DNA from: Tritrichomonas musculus
Lineage: Eukaryota; Parabasalia; Tritrichomonadida; Tritrichomonadidae
Length of the DNA stretch: 64,000 bases
Assembly: GCA_039105265.1 (NCBI GenBank)
Contig: JAPFFF010000005.1
Coordinates: 3,395,501 to 3,459,500, forward strand
Direction of reading: 5' to 3'
The notes beneath the pieces are model-generated. The model made no database searches. It had not been told where the DNA came from and saw nothing but the letters and a program-made list of their open reading frames with translations. The position numbers were made by a program, and so were the translations under genes. Shown here piece by piece: positions 31,601 through 35,193 of the stretch (its first letter is position 1; each line of letters opens with the position of its first letter).

Positions 31601-33602
31601 TATTAAAGAAGCTCATCAAAAACTTGAGAATGAACATGAACTAGTTAAATCACGCAGCCAACAACTTGAGAAAGAAAACTCGCACATTAAACAAGCACTT
31701 GGAATTGAATCGAAGCCGAAGAAGATGAAGAAAGTTACAAAGCGTGTTAAGAGAATGAATGACAATGGAGAAGAAGAAGAATATCTCATTGAAGAAGAGG
31801 AAGAGGAAGCTGATGAAGACAGTGAAGAATTGACTGATGAAGAGACACCAATCTTCAAACATGTCCAACAATTGAAGCAAATGGTTTCTGATCAACGTAA
31901 AGAAATCAGCAATCTCAAGTCCTCTCTTGACAATTCCAAGGAACTCATTTCAAAGCTTGAACAAGAAAGAGAAACAATTCTTCATGCTACAACAAATCAT
32001 GGTGGTGTTGAATTTGAAGAAGAAGAAGAAGAAGGCGTTTCAAGCGAAGGCGAACCAGGCTCTTCAAGAAGAAACAAGAGACTTCAAAGACAACCTTCTC
32101 TTAACCACAGCTTGAATGATCTTGAATCACAAATTGCTGAACAAAATGAAGCAATTTCTTCTGCAATGAAAGAGACACCTTCAAGTCTTCATGATGAAGA
32201 AGAACCACAGCAACAAAGAGAACTTTCACCAACAAAGAAACGAAACATTCAGCCAAATCCAAGACAACAACTTGACGAACTCATCAAGAAGTTGCAGCAA
32301 CAAGTAAACGAGCTGACACAGCAAAACACAGACCTTCAAGCTAAGCTTGACGAGTCAGAAGAAGAGAAAGATGAAATCGCCAAAGCTCTTGGAATCACTG
32401 GCGATGAAATCGGAGCAGAAGAAGCAACACATGACTTATCAAGCGTCGCTGAAAAGATCCAAAATATGAAAGAAAGCTTGAATGCTTCAAATGATGCTCT
32501 TGCTTCATTAATCAACGAGCACAAAGAGATAATTAATCAGCTTGCTGACGAAGATGAAGACGGTTCTCATTCATACTTGTCACCCGAAGAAAAATCACGT
32601 CTTCTTGAGAAGCTTGATGAACTATCAAGAATGATCAAATCAACCGATACAGAGCCAGAGCCAAGCGCCATTGTTGAATCACTAAAGAAGATGAAGAAGG
32701 ATCTCAAAGAAGCTGAAGAGAAAGAAGCAAAGGCGAGAAAGGTCCTCAACGAAGTCCAACAGTCAGTCAGACGCGCCCAAAGTCTGATGGGAATATCGAA
32801 TGGCAAGCAAGACTCGAAAGAAGAAGAAGACGAACTCGAAGGATTCGTGAAAAGCGCAGCAAATCTCGAATCACAGTTGATGAAATTCATCACAAGCTCA
32901 GCAGCAGAGCAAAGCAGCAACTCCAAAGATCTCGAGAACCAGATTCGTGATCAAACCGACGAGATCATCCAACTGAAGGCCGACTGCCAGGCCCTTCGCA
33001 TTGAAAAGAACGCCGTTCTCGGCGTCCTTGGCATCCACGAAGACGAAGATGGCAACAACATCATGAATGACGATGATTACATAATTTCACAGGCTGATTC
33101 ACCACTGTTCAACCAAGTGCAGAACATGACATTCACGCTCGAGGATCAGCTGAAACAGATCGACCTTCTCAAGAAGCATCTCATCACAGCTGCAAAGACA
33201 ATCCAGCAACTCGCTGGCGAAAGGTCATCGATTATGCAGGCACTCATGCCAGGAGCTCCTTCTTCATTCGACTCACAGACCGACCGTGCAACACGCGCTC
33301 TGTTCAGAAACTTGGAGGCACTCGGAATACAGATCTCCAAGCAGAACGAGGACATTAACTCAGTCATCAGCGGCGAAGATCTCACTTTGGAAGCTTCAAA
33401 CGACTCTTCAATGCAGATGCCAAAGTCGCCAAGAAGGGAGAGACCAAAGAGACCTCAAAGCTTCGTCGTGGCTGCTCTCAACAAGATACAAAGCCAGCTG
33501 AAGAGCGCCGAACAAGACGCATCAGAGAAAGAAATCAGAATCGCCGAACTTGAAGAAGAAATAGAAAGACTCAAGAACAACCAACAGCAGCAACAACAGT
33601 AA
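13608..33602 (+). CDS. Giant 6,664-aa modular coiled-coil repeat protein
   Basis: This single uninterrupted frame encodes a cytosolic-type protein, with no signal peptide or membrane segment. Residues 1-580 are mostly coiled coil. Residues 582-1125 hold eight 71-aa repeats, 1234-3095 hold about 4.3 units of about 430 aa, 3095-3800 are coiled coil, and 3837-5190 are a Q/G/P-rich repeat region. Residues 5190-6664 are coiled coil again, ending in a Gln run. Outside the Q/G/P part, helices repeatedly end in an LG[L/I]P-type motif followed by an acidic linker. The composition suggests a filamentous scaffold such as a flagellar-root or costa component, or a Golgi tether. That is inference, and no family is recognised. 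The ATG is preceded by an initiator-like element. Confidence 0.9.
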   Translation: MQGKQKDVHDLHSGEEDKDSVISHLQTQIETLHTTQNTSQDKLSEGISKVEEQLNIPISENSEDQNLDLFDRILRVGSNVKSLHLQISDQICDILDRGFQDVKFLQDTLYNIRDKLGGTAIIPTSDIDAQEKLQYIRKVAFDNKTETGKLQEALRQSIMIHQDDESKIKYYQGRIIDLEQQINFYIESGQNPGNEPSLDIGLHADASSAYSSMAFDNPSTTRRFESIRASLDTKSFKSKRFYKPKGSIAVDNEEQMDNYALENCVRQKVELEYNDKLSQLNTQLSDAQSKAEIDNKEIQVLRQKYANLEKKYKELIAKYKKLAASQKAATTDANLSEQVKKLQAELDKAKATNASQAKELNDIKAKSTKTETDLTKYKKAYALLKKKYDQVDQENKKQKSGERSITLDVSVEEEKNEKLKGSTQGVQLTLDELKKQNQKQKEYLMNIRKALGLPTDVPESSQGSSEGGKAGASSNPDDFFSKDILQQVSKINKQAESNKGELDKIREQLGISNIPSTDDTGTEDGKQENPENNVLGKITRYQKENEELKSRLKEMQETIGLTGNDEEAKAKFDEIAKSKQKLEQLVSAIKGSEEPVDINNMTEEDMNKIIKEAKQDKEITQSIKSALPEGEGEMSIEQTKAKLEEATKARQQLEQLVSAIKGNEEPIDINNMTEEDMNKIIKEAKQDKEITESIKSALPEGEGEMSIEQTKAKLEEATKARQQLEQLVSAIKGNEEPIDINNMTEEDMNKIIKEAKQDKEITQSIKSALPEGEGEMSIEQTKAKLEEATKARQQLQKLISVVKGKDEPINLDELTDEDMDKIINEAKQDKEITESIKSALPEGEGEMSVEQTKAKLEEATKARQQLEQLVSAIKGNEEPIDINNMTEEDMNKIIKEAKQDKEITESIKSALPEGEGEMSIEQTKAKLEEATKARQQLEQLVSAIKGNEEPIDINNMTEEDMNKIIKEAKQDKEITQSIKSALPEGEGEMSIEQTKAKLEEATKARQQLEQLVSAIKGNEEPIDINNMTEEDMNKIIKEAKQDKEITESIKSALPEGEGEMSIEQTKAKLEEATKARQQLQKLISVVKGKDEPINLEELTDEDMDKIINEAKQDKEITESVKSTLGETTEGGQPGSSGPQSLAEQINQANKEKEKMKETLETIAKSLGISKEKLEEGAQSGSPLSTEELCSEIQKAVDEQVTENREIKEAFAEEPGKEGEPSKQPVDAKTALRQQKEENAILKKHLQDVLTTLGLPPIKEKEDGTIDLSQEGSLEEQCSKINEEVKRMKDNREKLHQEMRELKQSLGIEEEEETNEGEEINIEEGGEPTSSRSTKSEKKKPNITEVIQTQAKENKELKEQIKNMREILGLPAETEGEEGSFENPEVELVNRINEVNKENTVLKEQVKEMCKMLGIPDITEEPTQEGTGVEGSGDQTGGAPQTVSQRLENASKEIKDKLEKLQEENKEMKKQLINMAESVGLDSSALKEDMSAATLQEQCEQIKTRIDKVHQDNTTLRTQNDSIRSTLGLPPITDEELEAASQARQNKAETGEENEADDKQLSLDDPLLAHIQQMKDSVDSISSTLGLDPTTPASESIQSKTESLKHENEILRQQNNKLRATLGLPPIEETNKDTTSRDVSLEGNDEEEAEKQIESMLETVKTQKEENEVLKKHLQEVLSTLGLPPIKEKEDGTLDFNEEGNSLTEQCSKINDEIKRMKDNREKLHQEMRELKQSLGIEEEEETNEGEEINIEEGGEPTSSRSTKSEKKKPNITEVIQTQAKENKELKEQIKNMREILGLPAETEGEEGSFENPEVELVNRINEVNKENTVLKEQVKEMCKMLGIPDITEEPTQEGTGVEGSGDQTGGAPQTVSQRLENASKEIKDKLEKLQEENKEMKKQLINMAESVGLDSSALKEDMSAATLQEQCEQIKTRIDKVHQDNTTLRTQNDSIRSTLGLPPITDEELEAASQARQNKAETGEENEADDKQLSLDDPLLAHIQQMKDSVDSISSTLGLDPTTPASESIQSKTESLKHENEILRQQNNKLRATLGLPPIEEVTHKGQNGEGSTEGAANEEEEAEKQMESMLETVKTQKEENEVLKKHLQEVLSTLGLPPIKEKEDGTLDFNEEGNSLTEQCSKINDEIKRMKDNREKLHQEMRELKQSLGIEEEEETNEGEEINIEEGGEPTSSRSTKSEKKKPNITEVIQTQAKENKELKEQIKNMREILGLPAETEGEEGSFENPEVELVNRINEVNKENTVLKEQVKEMCKMLGIPDITEEPTQEGTGVEGSGDQTGGAPQTVSQRLENASKEIKDKLEKLQEENKEMKKQLINMAESVGLDSSALKEDMSAATLQEQCEQIKTRIDKVHQDNTTLRTQNDSIRSTLGLPPITDEELEAASQARQNKAETGEENEADANQSNIDDPLLAHIQQMKDSVDSISSTLGLDPTTPASESIQSKTESLKHENEILRQQNNKLRATLGLPPIEEVTHKGQNGEGSTEGAANEEEEAEKQMESMLETVKTQKEENEVLKKHLQEVLSTLGLPPIKEKEDGTLDFNEEGNSLTEQCSKINDEIKRMKDNREKLHQEMRELKQSLGIEEEEETNEGEEINIEEGGEPTSSRSTKSEKKKPNITEVIQTQAKENKELKEQIKNMREILGLPAETEGEEGSFENPEVELVNRINEVNKENTVLKEQVKEMCKMLGIPDITEEPTQEGTGVEGSGDQTGGAPQTVSQRLENASKEIKDKLEKLQEENKEMKKQLINMAESVGLDSSALKEDMSAATLQEQCEQIKTRIDKVHQDNTTLRTQNDSIRSTLGLPPITDEELEAASQARQNKAETGEENEADDKQLSLDDPLLAHIQQMKDSVDSISSTLGLDPTTPASESIQSKTESLKHENEILRQQNNKLRATLGLPPIEEVTHKGQNGEGSTEGAANEEEEAEKQMESMLETVKTQKEENEVLKKHLQEVLSTLGLPPIKEKEDGTLDFNEEGNSLTEQCSKINDEIKRMKDNREKLHQEMRELKQSLGIEEEEETNEGEEINIEEGGEPTSSRSTKSEKKKPNITEVIQTQAKENKELKEQIKNMREILGLPAEHEEEEGSEVATAQEVMQTIQNQTELFNELQDLLKDTELQDSEDNPTRPPTNEEIIQKIKDLKREHSDLLNTVQVSRFSNSIQSTERDDIVSLLLDEEMTDEEMTDEEGESDSSYSTKPAESKIIRAIKRLKERKQQLEEELQQANENKEKIEELNQTVEKAEQEKKELAEKLSEKEKEFDEKEKELIATKSKNSGIIEERSSFQDNIMKSLQEALDEARNSPGGTESPVFTKLNDIAQEIMNQQNKIEELANDKEKLARLDKLEDERNHILESLQEEGYMSLDDQETDISQTVDKVLKEFQALKKNMKERSIPLDFLDQSDQKEELNKLFNLDEGNEEGGAEDNRDPNVKIAQAFRKLQETKKSLEDQLANKEEQINQIRQSLGLPPIEKKEGEEGAEDQDQKEYEEIINSISGINKKNEVLGKQVSSIKESLGLNPYEEEEEEGDVDQRKDPVQKMLDEITSLRDENRRVKAQLEYLKENLDIPESTLNEAVKYGEEQLQKQKQEEEELRKLRQQQHEERLRQKEEQKRQQQLLNGEIENPSDKEQASSSSSSKHKSSSEKDKSPKSLFEKARDMMNQKEAMARTVDSVLDQLGLDSSELTPEEKQQILTECIANAQHNEQEIRGILGLPKNNSSIIPASARRKRGSTTTSEGSAVIIEEEEEDVGEARNELIEAVASMKNQNDMISKGTFDLCHVLGLKPGNQQQDKQTDEYYQDSQGSSQRPGQQQQRSEGNTSVIQPWIVDEQGQPRRHATQAGQQGQQTEQKRGIQQGGENAPSWVVDEQGHQISQPGQQGQSSSSYAVDEQGRPISQPGQQGQPSWAVDEQGHPISQPGQQGFQQPGQSSSSLAVDEQGRPISQPGQQGLPSWAVDEQGHPISQPGQQGQPSWAVDEQGHPISQPGQPGQSSSSYAVDEQGRPISQPGQQGQPSWAVDEQGHPISQPGQQGQPSWAVDEQGHPISQPGQPGQSSSSYAVDEQGRPISQPGQQGQPSWAVDEQGHPISQPGQQGQPSWAVDEQGHPISQPGQQGQPSWAVDEQGHPISQPGQQGFQQPGQSSSSLAVDEQGRPISQPGQKGIQQPGQQGQPSWAVDEQGRPISQPGQPGQSSSSYAVDEQGRPISQPGQQGQPSWAVDEQGHPISQPGQQGQPSWAVDEQGHPISQPGQQGFQQPGQSSSSLAVDEQGHPISQPGQKGIQQPGQQGQPSWAVDEQGRPISQPGQPGQSSSSYAVDEQGRPISQPGQQGQPSWAVDEQGHPISQPGQQGQPSWAVDEQGHPISQPGQQGQPSWAVDEQGHPISQPGQQGFQQPGQSSSSLAVDEQGRPISQPGQKGIQQPGQQGQPSWAVDEQGRPISQPGQQGQPSWAVDEQGHPISQPGQQGFQQPGQSSSSWAVDEQGRPISRPGQQGQSSSSLAVDEQGRPISQPGQKGIQQPGQQGQPSWVVDEQGRPISQQGQSSSSCAVDEQGHPISQPGQQGQPSWAVDEQGRPISRPGQQTGKKQGQQTLQPSQQGGDEIQLDPDWILSEGEQQQGEPSSQLGQADDEISLNPNWILSEDDQQPDQQIPDRQHGGQQQQGQQQEGESAQHSASRPAKQGSQSGQQQNLQPGQKVVKKQGQQGTADASLSPPWAANEEGQPEQKEGENTQSWTVSEEGQKVPQQQGKEIQPGQQIEENSIETENASASSSWVVTEDSQLQGDQQGGGNAPSWVVDEQGHRVPQPGQQGEQQQGKQSGDNAQQWVLDEQRRPVSQPGEQLSQPGQQGGVNAPSWVVDEQGHPVAQPGQQGEQKRGIQQGGENAPSWAVDEQGHPISQPGQQGQPSYAVDEQGRPISQPEQQGFQQPGQSSSSYAVDEQGHPISQPGQQGQPSWAVDEQGRPISQPGQQGFQQPGQQGQPSWAVDEQGRPISQPGQQGFQQPGQSSSSLAVDEQGHPISQPGQQGQPSWAVDEQGRPISQPGQQGIRQPGQQGQPSWAVDEQGHPISQPGQQGQPSWAVDEQGRPISQPGQQGQPSWAVDEQGRPISQPGQQGIRQPGQQGQPSWAVDEQGRPISQPGQQGIRQPGQQGQPSWAVDEQGHPISQPGQQGQPSWAVDEQGRPISQPGQQKGKVLLPPLNIGQEEEQPPQQPSAHDNKEIDQQLMNKLVDKVSNMSKENILLKSRYASLQSELGLEGLEGTDASDLVEVVSSRISELNKEKAEAQSRLEEIQSAIGITESDNESGIDHPPSSSRSFVQGIAQTKKENEIMKAALNELRKKLGLPTIEEQLENEGQGGETNECSLLEDTCSALLDQLNKQEEDHQKAKENLEELKTIFQLPEDSTITDIQAEANKMKEQQSEQEKKIEKQKEQIGKIYEKLGIKPKQKTSDGGKLTGEEGGQENGSEDDLDLDNEELLSAVTSAKTREAQMNSMNNTLQDLATALGYPINNEEGSTTDVSQLDPEARQKLNNDIVKSIQNQSEFVNELRDLFEPEGKEASNPEEQKVQNENIINKVKGQMAAFSKLREAMKESPELAEGNEDIIGDIENMTEEECAERIIQIMNEANDLQNKNKELQQSVEQLENSISIKDINLHALEEMNKKKNEAVHKLSVLLDPFVQYSAEEASSELLESEATFNENEEPIGSPNRGGNKGSNQEDMSLEEIIDNVSNLTDRFNHLQQDNERLKGQNNSFKVSSVTNGILDAYSEERDILSQLLLAAQRSDENDNDYFEEEEEEDLEDEQGGMKLVSALKRLQRHQNRLEERLANSNAERELLEKELESSKKMNEALTNDNSRLNERAEQLEKVNKDKEQMMNTVIEERKGFESKIQGMVQNNNELSSPVVDQLMTLQSELTKQQQMLQQQYKNLEQQTIKKLEDENEKLKQEISELQQENEKIKNDASEKDELLQIKEAHQKLEKENEEIKEAHQKLEKENELIKEAHQKLENEHELVKSRSQQLEKENSHIKQALGIESKPKKMKKVTKRVKRMNDNGEEEEYLIEEEEEEADEDSEELTDEETPIFKHVQQLKQMVSDQRKEISNLKSSLDNSKELISKLEQERETILHATTNHGGVEFEEEEEEGVSSEGEPGSSRRNKRLQRQPSLNHSLNDLESQIAEQNEAISSAMKETPSSLHDEEEPQQQRELSPTKKRNIQPNPRQQLDELIKKLQQQVNELTQQNTDLQAKLDESEEEKDEIAKALGITGDEIGAEEATHDLSSVAEKIQNMKESLNASNDALASLINEHKEIINQLADEDEDGSHSYLSPEEKSRLLEKLDELSRMIKSTDTEPEPSAIVESLKKMKKDLKEAEEKEAKARKVLNEVQQSVRRAQSLMGISNGKQDSKEEEDELEGFVKSAANLESQLMKFITSSAAEQSSNSKDLENQIRDQTDEIIQLKADCQALRIEKNAVLGVLGIHEDEDGNNIMNDDDYIISQADSPLFNQVQNMTFTLEDQLKQIDLLKKHLITAAKTIQQLAGERSSIMQALMPGAPSSFDSQTDRATRALFRNLEALGIQISKQNEDINSVISGEDLTLEASNDSSMQMPKSPRRERPKRPQSFVVAALNKIQSQLKSAEQDASEKEIRIAELEEEIERLKNNQQQQQQ
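15351..16980 (+). repeat. Eight tandem 213-bp repeats in the giant gene
   Basis: Units begin about every 213 bp (15351, 15564, 15777 and so on to 16842), each encoding 71 residues with the core EEPIDINNMTEEDMNKIIKE and SALPEGEGEMSIEQ. There are two subtypes: six units start LEQLVSAIKG, while the fourth and eighth start LQKLISVVKG. Neighbouring units are nearly identical in DNA, so they duplicated or were homogenised recently. The pattern 3+1 then 3+1 suggests duplication of a four-unit block. Confidence 0.95.
17307..22890 (+). repeat. About 4.3 tandem units of about 1.29 kb in the giant gene
   Basis: Equivalent points lie 1,287, 1,293, 1,293 and 1,293 bp apart (for example 17492, 18779, 20072, 21365, 22658). 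Units are almost identical in DNA apart from the first half-unit and two short variable spots: the linker before EEEEAEKQ, and DDKQLSLDDP versus DANQSNIDDP near 20870. Each unit is itself made of eight segments of about 54 residues ending in LGLPPI, LGIEE, LGLPAE, LGIPD, VGLDS, LGLPPI, LGLDP and LGLPPI. The array stops within a fifth unit after LGLPAE. Confidence 0.95.
25116..27360 (+). repeat. First block of the VDEQG repeat array (about 33 copies)
   Basis: A 20-residue unit (QPSWAVDEQGHPISQPGQQG and variants) recurs, with alternate lead-ins SSSSYAV or SSSSLAV and spacers such as GFQQPGQ or KGIQQPGQQG. I counted about 33 VDEQG cores in this block. The DNA is so uniform that a second forward frame and long reverse frames are also free of stops here. 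Those are shadows, not genes. Confidence 0.95.
27960..29190 (+). repeat. Second block of the VDEQG repeat array (about 16 copies)
   Basis: The same motif family resumes after a divergent Q-rich spacer that holds two copies of a related WILSE motif (LDPDWILSEGE and LNPNWILSEDD). The first three copies are diverged (VPQPG, VSQPG, VAQPG). The later ones match the first block closely. Confidence 0.92.
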
Positions 33603-33626
33603 CTTTTTTATTTGATCAATAATTTA

Positions 33627-33632
<6 letters not shown>

Positions 33633-33671
<39 letters not shown>
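33633..33671 (+). repeat. Poly-A run of 39 bases after the giant gene
   Basis: An uninterrupted A run begins 30 bases after the stop codon. It could be a replication-slippage tract or a trace of reverse-transcribed poly-A. It is not a poly-A tail, since it is in the genome. Confidence 0.9.
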
Positions 33672-33673
<2 letters not shown>

Positions 33674-33759
33674 AAAGAAAAATATAGAAAAAAAATTTAA
33701 TGATTGCTTTGTGGAACTAAAAGAAGAGATGATTTTGAAAGATTAAGATGATGATAAAA

Positions 33760-33785
33760 AAAAAGGGTATCGCCCGACCCTTTTT
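33760..33785 (+). terminator. Hairpin followed by T-run downstream of the giant gene
   Basis: AAAAAGGGT at 33760-33768 pairs with ACCCTTTTT at 33777-33785 around an 8-base loop. It resembles a transcription-end hairpin, but in a eukaryote that role is not established. It could equally be a small foldback repeat. Confidence 0.35.
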
Positions 33786-34792
33786 AATGTGTAACTTTTT
33801 CTTTTTCTTTCATATTTTATCTTTTTTTTTTGTCAGATGAATTTTGTAAATTTCGAAGTGGAAAATTTAAATTGATTTCAATGGTTTCCAATTTTCAAAT
33901 TGTTAGGACAAAAAGGCACTTTTTTATAATATTTTGAATTTTTTTGCAAATTATTCAATATTATTTTTTGTTTTTTTGTACTCTAAAGGGAAAAAAATTG
34001 CATTCACTTTTTACTTTTGGCCATCATTTATTGTTAACTTGACATTTATTTATAATCATTCCTCTTTTAAATAGGGGATGAGATTCGGAAAATTCTCATT
34101 TGGAACTGATGATTTAAATGCAAAATTATTTACTCTCATGATTGCTTTTATTAAATGCTGGCTCATGAAAAAATTCAATAAGACAAAGAAAAGTCTTTTT
34201 CACAAATAAGAAACTGTTTTTGGAATTGGAATCACTTTTTTTTTACAATCAGAATTTGATAACAGTAAAAATTTTTCATTTTTTTTTATTTTTCATATTC
34301 TATTTTCTTCTTATATTTTTAAATCATCTTAGCTTTTCTTAGCTTGCTGAATGGATTTAGAAACTTTTAAGCTTTAAAGCACTTACTTTGGATTGCATTT
34401 TTGTAATAGTTGCTGAGTAGAATTTACGAGTTTATGACAGCCATAAACTCGAATTCTTTTCAATTATTCACTTTTTGATGGTTTTTCCTCCCATTTTTTT
34501 GAAGTCTATGGCCTCTACTTTTTGAGAAAAAATAAAAAAAAAAAAAAATACCAAAAAAATCAATTTGCGTTGCTTCTGTTAATGTCGCGTGATTAACACC
34601 GAAGTTCATTAAGCATATATCAGCTCCTTTTGAGTTTCAACATATAAATGGGAAATATTTTGGAGCATTTCAAAAATAGATATTTTGGTAAAAAATTAAA
34701 ATCAAAATATAAGCTAGTCATGATTTTTGCCAATTACTGATCTATGATATTATATGAATTGATATATATTTAAAATGATCAAAAAAACTAAT
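33786..34792. other. Spacer without recognised gene
   Basis: AT-rich, with many T-runs. I see no coding region or RNA that I can support. Confidence 0.5.
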
Positions 34793-34905
34793 ATAATAAA
34801 AGATTTTATCCCAAAATCTGGATCTCGAATTGTCTCAAAGTCAGAAATGTATGCTAATCTGTTATGATCAATCAGAATATTTGCAAGTTTAAGATCGTAA
34901 TGAAT
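34793..34905 (-). pseudogene. Protein-kinase catalytic-loop remnant
   Basis: The minus strand reads IHYDLKLANILIDHNR then AYISDFETIRDPDFG for about 38 codons. This is the catalytic loop (HRDLKxxN, here HYD) and the DFG region (here SDFE) of the expanded trichomonad protein-kinase family, where SDFETIR is a common form. Sequence on both sides is not coding-like, so this is a short relic of a kinase gene or gene fragment. Confidence 0.65.
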
Positions 34906-34951
34906 TAATTATTTTTGATAAAGATATTATTCAAAAAAATATAAATATAAA

Positions 34952-35001
34952 GTTCAAAGCCACTATCTCAATTTATAAGAAATTTCTAAGTGGCTCTGAA
35001 C
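34952..35001. repeat. 13-bp inverted repeat (small foldback)
   Basis: GTTCAAAGCCACT at 34952-34964 and AGTGGCTCTGAAC at 34989-35001 are inverted copies with one mismatch. They lie just upstream of the kinase relic and may be a tiny MITE remnant. Confidence 0.5.
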
Positions 35002-35193
35002 TAAAAACGATACACTACCCAGCAACATTCCCCCAAAAAGTTATATCATATTATTTCAATGTTGAAAAGTTTACAACTCTTTTGGGACGTTACGCCCTTA
35101 AAAAAAGCATGATCAAACATGGTTGATAGGATTTTATGTTAAATTTTCATTTTTTTTTTTTTTTTTTATTAAAACAAACAAACATAAATAGCT

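Noticed and set aside
13608-33602. CRISPR array, because of many short regular repeats
   Set aside because: The repeats are in-frame protein-coding units without unique spacers, in a eukaryotic gene.
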